Part shown: positions 8,778 to 18,300 of the stretch, one piece after another | How positions within the stretch are numbered: the stretch's first letter is position 1 | Layout: each line of letters opens with the position of its first letter | Origin: CAZJAD01 sp964543855 | GTDB taxonomy: Bacteria > Electryoneota > RPQS01 > DYHQ01 | Length of the DNA: 27,734 bases | Assembly: GCA_964543855.1 (NCBI GenBank) | Contig: CAZJAD010000019.1 | Coordinates: 1 to 27,734 of the forward strand | Direction of reading: 5' to 3' | Program-made: the position numbers and the translations under genes | Notes under the pieces: model-generated | What the model saw: the letters and a program-made list of their open reading frames with translations, nothing else | Database searches by the model: none | What the model was told of the DNA's origin: nothing

Positions 8778-8877
8778 NNNNNNNNNNNNNNNNNNNNNNN
8801 NNNNNNNNNNNNNNNNNNNNNNNNNNNNNNNNNNNNNNNNNNNNNNNNNNNNNNNNNNNNNNNNNNNNNNNNNNNNN
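8778..8877. other. Assembly gap (100 N)
   Basis: Exactly 100 N, of unknown real size. It hides the C-terminus of the NuoF-like subunit. On the far side, one minus-strand frame ends in TAA at 8758-8756, 18 bases before the next ATG (8737), a normal intra-operon distance. This is the likely end of the NuoF-like gene or of any small gene lost in the gap. Confidence 0.99.
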
Positions 8878-10400
8878 TTCAGCGTGGTCAGGACAGGGTT
8901 CGGAGCGGTCTGGCCGAGTCCACAGAGCGAGTTGTCCTTCACCTTGTTCGCCAAGTCTTCGAGAAGCGGCAGGTCACTCAGTTTGCCATTGCCCTCGGTG
9001 ATGCGCGTCAGAATCTCCAGCATTCGTTTCGTGCCGATGCGGCAGAAGGTGCACTTGCCACACGACTCGCGCTGCGTGAAATCCAGGAAGAACTTGGCGA
9101 CATCCACCATGCAGGTGGTTTCGTCCATGACCACCATGCCTCCGGAGCCCATGATAGCGCCGGTTCGGCTGATGGAGTCGTAATCAATGATGGTATCCTG
9201 GAGCTGTGTGGGGATACAGCCGCCGGAAGGTCCGCCGATTTGAACGGCTTTGAAGCGGCGCTTCTCCTTGATGCCGCCGCAGATGCCATCGACGATGTCG
9301 TGGATGGTGACCCCCATCGGGACCTCCACCAGCCCGCCTCGCTTGATTTTGCCTGCGAGAGCAAAGACCTTCGTTCCCTTGGAGCGGTCGGTGCCGTATT
9401 GGTTGTACGCGTCGGCGCCATTGAGTACGATCCAGGGCACATTGGCGAAGGTTTCGACATTGTTGATACTGGTGGGGAAATCCCAGAGTCCTTTGACGGC
9501 CGGAAACGGGGGGCGAATCCGCGGCATTCCACGGCTGCCTTCGATCGATTTCATCAGCGCGGTTTCTTCCCCGCACACGAAAGCTCCGGCCCCTTCCTTT
9601 ATCTTGATGGTGAAATGGAAGTCCGTGCCGCAGATTTTTTCTCCCAGAAAGCCCTTTGCGTTGGCCTGCTCGATGGCAATCTTCAACCGCTCAATGGCCT
9701 TGGGATACTCGGCTCGAACATAAATGTAGCCTTCGTGCGCGCCGATGGCGTAGCCGGCGATGAGCATGCCTTCCAGAACGGAATGCGGGTCGCCTTCCAG
9801 AACGCTGCGATCCATGAACGCGCCGGGATCTCCTTCGTCGGCATTGCAGATGATAAACTTGCGGTCGCCTGGGGACAGGCGGGTGAAGCGCCACTTCATC
9901 CCGGTGGGGAAGCCGGCTCCCCCACGGCCCCTCAAACCCGAGTCGATCATGACACCAATCAGGGCGTCGGGCGAGAGCTCCTCCATGGCATTCTCGATTG
10001 CTTTGTAGCCGCCTTGGGCAACATAATCGTCGATAGATTCCGGATTGATGAAACCGCAGTTGCGAAGTACGATGCGCACCTGCCGGTTCAGAAACTCTCG
10101 ATCCGACCCCAGACCGTTGTTCGTCCAGACCAGCAGTTCTTCGATGGGGTTGCCTTCCTGGACATGTTGTTTGAGCACGCGGTCGAGGCGTTTTTCATTG
10201 ACACCGCCGTAGATGTACCGATCTCCACTGTCGGCACGAATCTCCACGAGTGGTTCCTGATAGCACATCCCGATACAACCGGTGATGCCGACCTCGACGG
10301 GCAGCTTCTGGGCTTTGACTTTCTCCTTGAGCGCCTGGAGAACGGCTTCGGCGCCGGCGGCGATGCCGCAGGTGGCCAGACCCACGATGGCTTTGGTCAT
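8878..10400 (-). CDS. NuoF/HydB-like NADH-binding flavoprotein subunit (C-terminus in gap)
   Basis: At least 507 residues. The N-terminal thioredoxin-like 2Fe-2S domain (Cys11, Cys42, Cys46; TGCIGMC) is the arrangement of HydB of multimeric hydrogenases and HoxF rather than of plain NuoF. The NuoF core follows: FMN-loop GLRGRGGAGFPTGMKW, NADH-site NADEGDPGAFMDR, GAGAFVCGEETALMKSIEG, and the 4Fe-4S ligands ESCGKCTFCRIGT and SLCGLGQTAPNP. It should oxidise or reduce NAD(H) through FMN and pass electrons to partner Fe-S subunits. The start ATG (10400) overlaps the NuoE-like stop as ATGA, so expression is coupled. HydB-type proteins often carry two extra C-terminal 4Fe-4S motifs. Whether this one does is hidden by the gap; the probable stop is TAA at 8758-8756. 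Confidence 0.93.
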
Positions 10401-10864
10401 TTCCCGTTCTCCTTCATGAATCGCTTCACGATTCTCTTCACGGATGTTGTCGTGAGGTTTCCGAAGGTCTGATCGTTAATCATGATGACCGGCGCCAGAG
10501 AGCAGCATCCGAGGCACGAGACCGTTTCGAGCGTGAAGAGCCGGTCCGGCGTCGTTTCGCCGCCGCCGATGTTCAGAACATCGCTGATGGCGTCCGTGAT
10601 GCCTTTGGCGTTGGCCACATGGCAGGCGGTTCCGTGACAGACGCGGATGATGTACTTGCCGACGGGTGTGAGCCGGAATTGGGCGTAGAAAGTAGCGACG
10701 CCAAAGATCTCACTTGGCGGGATTCCCGTCTCCTTATAGATGGTCTCGATCGCACCCTCGGAGAGGTAGCCTTCTTCCGCCTGAGCCTTCTGCAGGAGCG
10801 GAATGAGCACGCCCTCGGCTCCTTCGTAGTGCATTCGGCGGAAATTGAACTTGCGTTCGACCAT
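10397..10864 (-). CDS. NuoE/HydC-like 2Fe-2S subunit
   Basis: A 155-residue thioredoxin-fold ferredoxin of the 24-kDa complex I type. The four 2Fe-2S ligands are present as Cys76-x4-Cys81 (VCHGTACHV) and Cys117-x3-Cys121 (SCLGCCSLAP). It would relay electrons to or from the FMN subunit encoded next. The start ATG (10864) has AGGAGA about 11 bases upstream, and the stop overlaps the NuoF-like start (ATGA). Length and motif spacing are standard. In bifurcating hydrogenases this subunit is HydC. The lack of other Nuo genes nearby argues against complex I. Confidence 0.93.
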   Translation of the reverse strand: MVERKFNFRRMHYEGAEGVLIPLLQKAQAEEGYLSEGAIETIYKETGIPPSEIFGVATFYAQFRLTPVGKYIIRVCHGTACHVANAKGITDAISDVLNIGGGETTPDRLFTLETVSCLGCCSLAPVIMINDQTFGNLTTTSVKRIVKRFMKENGK

Positions 10865-10980
10865 GGTCGTCTATTTCTCCTGTAACTTCGGAGGCGTTTC
10901 AAGGTTCGTGCGGTTGCTGCACGAGCCCTCTTTGCGAACTTGGCCGGTTTATCGATGGACAGGATCGCTGCGCCATCGTC

Positions 10981-11382
10981 TCAGTAGTTCGGCGTATCGG
11001 TGATTTTGTTCAAGAGCTGGATCATCTGGTCCACATCTCCGAACCCGCCCAAGGCGTGACCGGTGCATCCGCGGCGCGTGCAGAAATCCACATGCCCCAA
11101 CTTCTTGAGTTCCAGAGACGCCAGCGGCGCCTGGCACAGTGGGCATGGTTGGGAGATCAGAAGGCTCTCTTCGCACTTCGGGCAGAGGAACGTGACCAGC
11201 GATCCATCGGGGATGTCGAGGTCCGTCTCGAGGCTGTAGTCTCCGAAAATGGCGCTGAGCTTAATGACTCCCCGTGCGCCAGTGCCGGACACAATGCCAT
11301 CGAGTGGGATACGATCCCCTTCGTTCAAATCCGCCCCACATTTTGGACAGATCACTTCCATTTTGAGTAGCTTCTTGCTCAT
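10981..11382 (-). CDS. Small zinc-ribbon protein of unknown function in the redox operon
   Basis: 133 residues from ATG 11382, chosen because AAGGAG at 11397-11392 sits nine bases upstream; an in-frame ATG at 11406 has no such site. Cysteines come in pairs: CPKC (12/15), CPKC (67/70), CPLC (80/83), then C101-x4-C106 followed by GH. This suggests two or three zinc (or Fe-S) knuckles around a short beta-rich middle (VIKLSAIFGDYSLETDLDIP). I recall conserved hypothetical proteins of this kind but cannot name a function. The position between the HydS-like and NuoE-like genes suggests an assembly, electron-transfer or regulatory role for the complex. About 115 bases separate it from the NuoE-like gene. 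Confidence 0.8.
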   Translation of the reverse strand: MSKKLLKMEVICPKCGADLNEGDRIPLDGIVSGTGARGVIKLSAIFGDYSLETDLDIPDGSLVTFLCPKCEESLLISQPCPLCQAPLASLELKKLGHVDFCTRRGCTGHALGGFGDVDQMIQLLNKITDTPNY

Positions 11383-11466
11383 CGGTTGAGGCTCCTTATT
11401 CTCCATGCCGTTTCAGTACGTGAATCCGTGAATATGATGGCGAGGTCAGTCCATGGGCGAAAGGAA

Positions 11467-12777
11467 TCACTTATCGGCTGTCACTCGCCGAGTAGTGGTT
11501 GATGGTTTGCGGGTGGCGGCTTCCTCGAGTTCCTTCAATCGCACAAAGACACATTCGGACAGGGTCGCGCGACCGCGGATGACATCGTCGGCGAATGTTT
11601 TGCAGTCCGGAGCGCCGCACGCCGCGCAGTCTTTCTTGGGCAATTGCTCGAAGATGGCGGTTCTTTCCTTTGCCTTGGCCGCGCCTTCGGTGATTGTGGC
11701 CGCCAGGGGTTGGATGGGTCGCGTTTTGATCTCGCGCTCGAAAGCGAAATAGTGCTCGCGGTACAGGCTGCGCACTTTCTCTTCTTTGACATGGCTTTGG
11801 GAAGCCACATGCCGGATGAGGAGCGCGAGGGTATGTTGAGCTTCGTAGCGGCCCGCGACGGTCAGCGGCCCGCTGATGCACCCGTCCGGGCAGAGGTACA
11901 TTTCCAGGAAGTCCACATTGCGGAACTGGCGGCTGTCGATGCGGTCAAGCACCTCGAGGGTCTTCCGGACGCCGTGGACGGGTAGAACATTTTCGTTGCG
12001 CATGCCCGCGATTTCGCCCCCGGACATCGCCCAGCCGATTCCTATGGGACTGAAGCTGTGCTCAACATCGACATGGTCGATTGTCTTCAGAGCTTTCGCA
12101 ATCGGCCCGAAGACTTCACGGATGGAGATAGCGCCGTTCAGATGCGAATAGGTCACCTCCAGCGGGTCGTTAATCGCCTCGGCTTTCGCGCTGCATGGCG
12201 TGATATGGAAAACGCCGATTTCCTCTTCGGCCAGGCCGAGCTCGACAGCCTTCTTGCGTTTCAGGTCACGGGCGGCCAGCTCCCTCGGCGCTATGATGGG
12301 GATGAAGTGCTCCACGAGGTCCGGGTATCGAATGGTGATGAGGCGCATGATCGCCGGGCAGGCGGTCGAAATGCGTGGCCAAGGCCCTCGGCACTCGGTC
12401 AGATAGGTGTCGATGGCCGCGCTGACCATTTCACACATCCAGGTCTCGTCATAGACATCGTCAAAGCCGATCATCTTCAAGGCTTGCAGCACCTTATCGG
12501 GATGAACCTGACGCCCGAATTGGGTGTAAAGGACCGGCGAGGGCATGGCGATTTTGTATTTGAATTTCTCCACCTCGGTGGGACTTGAAGTCAGCGAGAT
12601 GGCGGCGTCATACCTGCAAACGCGGACACACTCCCCGCAATCGATGCACAGCTCCCACATCGCGGTGGCCAGTCCGTCACGCACGCGAATCGCCCGCGTC
12701 GGGCAAGCCTTCGTGCAATCGGTACAGCCGACACATTTCTCTTTATCAAACGCAACGGTATGCGGTCGGTTCTCCAA
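11467..12777 (-). CDS. HydS-like [FeFe]-hydrogenase-family protein with ferredoxin and four-Cys Fe-S domains
   Basis: 436 residues from TTG 12777, preferred because GGAGGA (12790-12785) lies seven bases upstream; an in-frame TTG at 12792 overlaps that site and has none of its own. Two N-terminal 4Fe-4S motifs (CVGCTDCTKAC, CIDCGECVRVC) precede an iron-hydrogenase large-subunit domain. The three H-cluster loops read STACPAIMRL, ITPCSAKAEA and LCPDGCISGP. The four ligand cysteines are kept, but the proton-relay Cys of the canonical TSCCP motif is Ala. A C-terminal four-Cys Fe-S domain (KKDCAACGAPDC...C) follows, and no PAS domain is present. This matches the sensory group D/HydS pattern better than a catalytic HydA. 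It probably senses H2 or redox state, or relays electrons, in the cytoplasm. H-cluster maturation genes are not in the window. Confidence 0.85.
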   Translation of the reverse strand: MENRPHTVAFDKEKCVGCTDCTKACPTRAIRVRDGLATAMWELCIDCGECVRVCRYDAAISLTSSPTEVEKFKYKIAMPSPVLYTQFGRQVHPDKVLQALKMIGFDDVYDETWMCEMVSAAIDTYLTECRGPWPRISTACPAIMRLITIRYPDLVEHFIPIIAPRELAARDLKRKKAVELGLAEEEIGVFHITPCSAKAEAINDPLEVTYSHLNGAISIREVFGPIAKALKTIDHVDVEHSFSPIGIGWAMSGGEIAGMRNENVLPVHGVRKTLEVLDRIDSRQFRNVDFLEMYLCPDGCISGPLTVAGRYEAQHTLALLIRHVASQSHVKEEKVRSLYREHYFAFEREIKTRPIQPLAATITEGAAKAKERTAIFEQLPKKDCAACGAPDCKTFADDVIRGRATLSECVFVRLKELEEAATRKPSTTTRRVTADK

Positions 12778-12784
12778 CAGGATG

Positions 12785-12790
12785 TCCTCC
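12785..12790 (-). promoter_or_regulatory. Ribosome binding site deciding the HydS-like start
   Basis: GGAGGA on the minus strand, seven bases before TTG 12777. It overlaps codons that would be translated if the upstream TTG at 12792 were used, so it argues for the shorter protein. Confidence 0.6.
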
Positions 12791-12840
12791 AATTGATTTC
12801 AAGTGGGGCGTTGCTTTATGTCCTGTTTATCGTTCATCGT

Positions 12841-12888
12841 CCGCGACCGGAGGTCGCGGGTAGTAGTGATTTACCATGGAGGTCGCGG
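12841..12888. repeat. GC-rich hairpin plus direct repeat upstream of the HydS-like gene
   Basis: CCGCGACC (12841-12848) and GGTCGCGG (12852-12859) form an 8-bp perfect hairpin with a GGA loop. GGAGGTCGCGG occurs at 12849-12859 and again at 12878-12888 (29-bp period), each followed by a similar TAGT(AGT)GAT sequence. It lies between the TonB-receptor stop and the redox operon. There is no T-tract. It may be an operator, a REP-like element or an mRNA-stabilising hairpin. Confidence 0.6.
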
Positions 12889-12943
12889 CTAGTGATCATT
12901 CGCTGAGCTGAACTCTCAATTCTGCCGTAAGTGAGCATGCAAA

Positions 12944-15277
12944 CTAAAACTCCGCACTGACGCCCACAGATGGCAGGATGCCAATGCCGCTGGAGGATTC
13001 CACTTTCTGCTCACGCTCGTTCCAGCGATAGGACTGCACATTTTCACGGTCGTAGATGTTCTGTATGTCCACATAGGTAACCAAGTTCCAGCGGCTAAAA
13101 TTCCAGTGTCGATCCACGCGCACATCGAGGCTATGGAAGTTGGGCAAGCGTCGGCTATTATAAGCCTGCGCGTCCTGCTTTCCCTGAGAATCGTAGGGCG
13201 TGTATGGCGTACCTGTGCCAAAGCGGAACTTGCCGCTGAATTCCCATTTCGGATTGGGCTTGTATCCACCGCTGAGGTTCAGGATCACCCGTTGGTCAAA
13301 CAGTCCCGCCCGCTCGATACCATCCCGTGCCGTGAAATCCGTTTTGGAATAGGCCACGCTGACGATTCCATAGCAGCAGTCCTTCGAGAGGCGTTTCTGC
13401 ATCAACAACTCCATGCCCCGTGAGAATCCTTCGCCATCACTGGTCAACGGATCAAAGCCAAAACTGGAGAAGCCTTCGTCCGATCCGCCAAAGCCCGCGC
13501 CGGTATTTGCCAGCGCAAGATAAGGTCGCTGAACACTCGTGGGATATTGACTGTACCGTTTGACATAAGCTTCCACGCGCAATCTCATGTCCTCGCGCAG
13601 CAATCTTTCGATACCTCCCACAATTTGGTCGGCACGCAGGTATTTTAAGCGTCGGTTTATTCCGTTGGAGGCAATCCAAATGTAGGACGGTGCCTGATGG
13701 TAGCGACCGACGCTGAGGGTGAGTGTCGTTAGCCGACTCAATTGGAATGCCGCGGACATGCGTGGCGCAACAGCCGTCGGCTCATCGATGCACTCAAAAT
13801 AGTCGAAGCGACCTCCGAGTATGAAGCGCAAGCGTTGGAGTACTCGCAGGGCAATCTGACTGTAAGCCGCGCCTTTGAACGCCGTGCTTCTCCAGGAGTT
13901 GCTGGAAATCATCAGGGAGTCACCAAAACTCGTTTCATAGGGGCGAAGCTGCATGTCTCCAGTTAGGCGAATGGCACTCCCCTTCACTCCTGCCGTGACC
14001 TCCACTCCGCTCTTCGTCAGCAAGGTGACATCGGTGCGCAGAGTCGTCTCGCCCTCCTTGGATTGACTTTGGAAGATTGGATTTAGGAGCGAGTCAGACT
14101 GTTCGAACCGGTAACGCGTGAAAGTGCGTCCAAGCTTTGTACTGATGAATCCGCGTCGGAAAAGGTGCTGCCAAGAGATACTGGAGAAATACTGTCTCTG
14201 CTCATTGCCCAACACGCGTGAGTTGTCAAAGCGCTGATCATTGTCATCGTTATAGAACCGCACATCGTCCAGCGCACCGATGTTCAAGAAGGAGAACTGG
14301 TCGCGTGAGCTTGGCCGATAGGTGGCTTTGCCCAAGAAATCCCAGTACTCAGGGACGAAGCCAAAACCGGCCAACCGAAACAGAAAATCCAGATAGCTCC
14401 GCCGCGCGGACAGAATGAAAGATCCTTTGTCTCCCAAGGGGCCTTCCGCATTGAGGCCAAATTGGGTGGCCGAAATTGTAGCTTTGCCACCGATGCGATC
14501 CGTGCGCCCTTCTTTCAGGTCGATTTGTAGCACGGACGACAAGCGTTCACCATAACGCACGCCAAAGCCGCCGGTTGAGAAGGTCACATCGCGTACGAAA
14601 TCCAGATTGACGAAGCTCAATGGCCCGCCGGTGGCACCTTGTGTGCCAAAGTGGTTGATATTCGGCACTTCGAGATTGTCAATTAGATACAGGTTCTCCG
14701 AAGGGGCACCGCCTCGAACAATCAGGTCATTGCGGCCTTGCGACGCTTGCACGACGCCCGGCAGGACGGCGATGGCCCTCGCAATATCTTCCTGTCCTCC
14801 TGGTGCACGGCGGATTTCCTCGTTGGAGAGCGACTGTGAACTTGCCGGCCCTGTCGGACTTGCCTCAAAGTAGTCGGGCTTGATGACCACTTCACCCAGC
14901 TCGATGACCGACGGCGCAAGTGCAAAGAGCAGTTCCGTTTGTTTTCCAGAAGCAACGACGACATCCGTCTTGATCTCGGCTTCATGCCCTAACATCGTCA
15001 CCTGAATGCGGTAGGTGCCGGGCGGCAGATTCAGGATTTCGAAGTTCCCGTTCTCGTCTGTAGATTTTCCAAAGTTCGTACCGAGCAAGACAACATTCGC
15101 TCCAAGCAGTGGTTCCTGCGTGACCGCATCATGGACATGGCCACGAATGGCGCCGGTTCCAGTAGATGCTGGATTCTGTGCGAAAGACGAGGTGCCTCCA
15201 GACATAACCAAAGTCACGAACGCGACGAGAATCAGAATTTGTCGTATCGGTTTCCTCCTCATTTGCACAAACCGCAT
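12944..15277 (-). CDS. TonB-dependent receptor with carboxypeptidase-regulatory-like domain
   Basis: 777-residue outer-membrane protein. A signal peptide (basic MRRKPIRQ, hydrophobic stretch, SFAQ around residue 34) is followed by a CarboxypepD_reg-like beta-sandwich (about 42-125: GAIRGHVHDAVTQEPLLGAN, LPPGTYRIQV). Next is a plug domain (about 140-250: RAIAVLPGVVQASQGRNDLI, VRGGAPSENLYLIDN, FGVRYGERLSSVL) and then a barrel ending in Phe (SVGVSAEF), as expected for BAM-assembled proteins. The ligand is unknown. Length is at the short end for this class. It starts 24 bases after the stop of the beta-helix protein gene, so the two are probably one transcript. The start at ATG 15277 has only a weak GGTGA; ATG 15262 is the alternative and would also give a good signal peptide. 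Confidence 0.9.
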   Translation of the reverse strand: MRFVQMRRKPIRQILILVAFVTLVMSGGTSSFAQNPASTGTGAIRGHVHDAVTQEPLLGANVVLLGTNFGKSTDENGNFEILNLPPGTYRIQVTMLGHEAEIKTDVVVASGKQTELLFALAPSVIELGEVVIKPDYFEASPTGPASSQSLSNEEIRRAPGGQEDIARAIAVLPGVVQASQGRNDLIVRGGAPSENLYLIDNLEVPNINHFGTQGATGGPLSFVNLDFVRDVTFSTGGFGVRYGERLSSVLQIDLKEGRTDRIGGKATISATQFGLNAEGPLGDKGSFILSARRSYLDFLFRLAGFGFVPEYWDFLGKATYRPSSRDQFSFLNIGALDDVRFYNDDNDQRFDNSRVLGNEQRQYFSSISWQHLFRRGFISTKLGRTFTRYRFEQSDSLLNPIFQSQSKEGETTLRTDVTLLTKSGVEVTAGVKGSAIRLTGDMQLRPYETSFGDSLMISSNSWRSTAFKGAAYSQIALRVLQRLRFILGGRFDYFECIDEPTAVAPRMSAAFQLSRLTTLTLSVGRYHQAPSYIWIASNGINRRLKYLRADQIVGGIERLLREDMRLRVEAYVKRYSQYPTSVQRPYLALANTGAGFGGSDEGFSSFGFDPLTSDGEGFSRGMELLMQKRLSKDCCYGIVSVAYSKTDFTARDGIERAGLFDQRVILNLSGGYKPNPKWEFSGKFRFGTGTPYTPYDSQGKQDAQAYNSRRLPNFHSLDVRVDRHWNFSRWNLVTYVDIQNIYDRENVQSYRWNEREQKVESSSGIGILPSVGVSAEF

Positions 15278-15301
15278 GGGTCACCATGTATCTTGCAGGG
15301 T

Positions 15302-18300
15302 TTATTTCAACAACACCAGTTTCCGCGTGTGTTCGAAGCCCGGAGCCTCCATTTGGCAGAGGTAAATCCCCGAAGGCAAGCCTGACGCATCCCACGAAAT
15401 CGTATGCGCGCCCGCCTGAATCGTCCCGTGAACGAGCGTGGTGACTTCGCGGCCCAAAATGTCGAAGACTTTGAGCGAGACAAGGCCGGTTTGTTTCACA
15501 TCATAACGAATCACGGTCGTCGGATTGAAGGGATTGGGATAGTTCTGGTAAAGGGCGAACTCCGTAGGAAGCTGAACAGCTTCGCCGGATATGGCCGAAG
15601 CCACGCTGGTGAAGCTCCAAGTTTGATTCGAGAAAGTTCCGTTATCTTGCGTATCGAAGGCCTTGACTCGCCACCAATAAGTCTGGCCATCCACCAGGTC
15701 ATCCCAGGCCAATTCGGCTGTGCCGACTTCCTGGCTGTCGAGTCCCGTACTGAACGCGGAATCGAGCGCCAAGTAGACTCGGTAAAAGGCGATGCTGTCT
15801 CCCGGATCCGGATCGCTGCTGGTTTCCCAAATAAAGACGACCGCCAGCGTGTCGACCGTATCTCCGTTGGCCGGTGACAGCAGGTTGAAGGGTGACGGTG
15901 GATTACTCTGGAAATAGAAAGCGCCGATGTCCGTGACGGTGCCATCCGGGTCCAATGGCAAATCAGGATCGCCCGCGTCAACACAAGGAGAGCCTGTCAG
16001 AAGATGATAGTCGTTGGCGGCCGTGTCGACGAACATCGGATCAAGGAAGATGTTGTAGTAGGTATCACAGGAGTCGCCATTGGCATTCGTCATTGCGAGT
16101 TGGCCGATGTCCGCCGGGCCGTGGGACGGGTCATCATCTACGAATCCGATATCCGCCATAGTATTGCCATAAACATCGCAGTATTCGAATAGACATTCCG
16201 GGCTGAGATTGAAAAGAATTCCATCACCTTCAGAGAAGCTGACAATGGTGCTGTTGAAGGTTGGTGAAGAGCTGGCACAATACACGCCGCCGCCTTCGCC
16301 GGATGCGTTGCCGCTGATGGTGCAATGGGTGAAAGTCGTTGATGTATCGCTCCTGATAAACACTCCCCCGCCGCCATGGACAGATGCGTTGTCAGTTATT
16401 GTGCACTCGGTGAAAGTCAGCGAACAATACGTACCATAGACTCCACCGCCTTCGTCGCCCGACGAGTTGTCACTGATATTGCCGCCGACGAAGCTGGATG
16501 AAGAATGACTACCAAAGAATCCACCCCCGTCGTTGCCCGTTGTGTTGTCGTGAATGGTGCAACTTTCGAGGTATGGTGAAGCGTTACCCGTGCACTGCAA
16601 TCCTCCGCCATGGTCGATGGCTGAGTTGCCGCTGATCGTGCAGCCTGTAAAGGTCGGTGTAGACGAAGCACCATAGAGACAGATTCCGCCACCGTCGGAT
16701 CCTGCCGAGTTGCCGCTGACCGTGCAATTGGTGAGGATCGGCGAAGCACTGGAACAATACAGACCGCCGGCATCGCCGGATGCTGAATTGTCACTGATAG
16801 TGCAGTTTAAAAAACTGGGCGAAGAAGAACCTCCGGCACAATAAACTCCACCACCAAAATGGTCTGACACATTGTCGCTAATCGCGCAATAGGTGAAGGT
16901 CGGCGATGGTTGGTTGTTGCAATACACGCCACCGCCGTCCTCCGCCCAGTTGTCGCGGATCGTGCAATAGGCAAAGGCAGGCGAGGAACTTTCACAAAAG
17001 ACTCCGCCGCCCGGTCCATCCGGATACTGTCCCTCTGCTCTGCCGTATTCAATCACACAGTATTCCAAACGGCACGAATCGTGAGCGTTTGGGAAGCGGA
17101 TTCCTCCCCAACGGTCGGGATTGAACAGAGTGTCACAGGTGAAATATATCGAATCCTGTTCGGTTCCCATTGCCATGAGCAGACCATTGACGATGAATTG
17201 ACAATAGCTGTCGAAAATCACCTCAACACCTGCGTCGATCACAAGCGTATCATCCTCCTCAACTGTTATGGTGCCCGCGACATAATAGGGATTGCAGTCC
17301 ATGGACAGCGTTCCACTGACAGGCCCATCCAACACATGGCAATCGTAGATGCCGGTTCCGTGGACGATGACGACATCCACTTCATCAAGTCCGGCGAAGG
17401 CAATCTGAACGCTGTCCAGATAGGAAATGTTTCGCCGCGGAGTGAAGGTCAGTTCGATTTCGACGCTGTCTTGTGGTGGAATTTGCGCTGAGGTCGGGTT
17501 CGCGTGAAAAATGAGGGTGTCCGTCGCCCGAATGCCGGCGGCGCTCAGAATCTCCTGCGTGGGGTTGTGAATCCAGAAACTCAACGTAGAATCTCTGCGA
17601 TAAAGTACCTCGCCAAAATCCAGTGAATCCGGCGAAAGAGTATAAGAGGGCGGCTCTTGAGGGAAGTAGAATGTCCCGATTTCAACGATCGTACCGTCCG
17701 GATCCGGTAACAGAGTCGGATCACCCGCATCAATACAGGGAGAGCCTTCCAATAGATGATAGTCATTCGCCGCCGTATCCACAAACATTGGATCCAACAT
17801 GATGTTGAGGTAGATATCCGATGAATCGTCGTTCGCATTTGTAGTCACGAGCTCGCCGATACCGGGCGGTCCGTGGGATGGATCGCCATTGGCGAAACCA
17901 ATGTCCGCTCCGCCATCTGCGAAGATGTTGCAATGGTGTACTTGGCATCCGTCGGCGCTCCAGAACCAAATGCCGTAGTCATCGGAAAATGTGATAGTGG
18001 TGCTGTTGAATGTTGGCGTAGCAAACTGACAAAGCACAGCGTCCCCCAGATCATCGGCGGTGTTGTTGGAAATCGTACAGTTCGTAAAAACCGGCGAACC
18101 ATGTGAGGTAAACACTCCACCGGCATCATCATCCGAGAAATTGTCAAAGATAGCGCAATGAACAAAGTTTGCCGTGGTTTCCCAGCAATGGACTCCGCCG
18201 CCTCTCTGTATCGCAATGTTGTCGCTAATCGTGCAGTTCGTGACGAGTGGCGAGGAATCCGTATAGCAATTCAGTCCGCCGCCATCGCGGTCGGAATAGT

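Noticed and set aside
8878..10397. NuoE/NuoF as part of respiratory complex I
   Set aside because: No membrane (nuoA, H, J-N) or quinone-module (nuoB-D, I) genes are present, the F subunit has the HydB/HoxF-type N-terminal extension, and the G-like partner is an Nfn/FDH fusion.
4856..10472. Very long open frames on the plus strand opposite the redox genes
   Set aside because: They are antisense shadows of GC-rich coding sequence, cross the N gaps, lack ribosome binding sites and show no recognisable domains.
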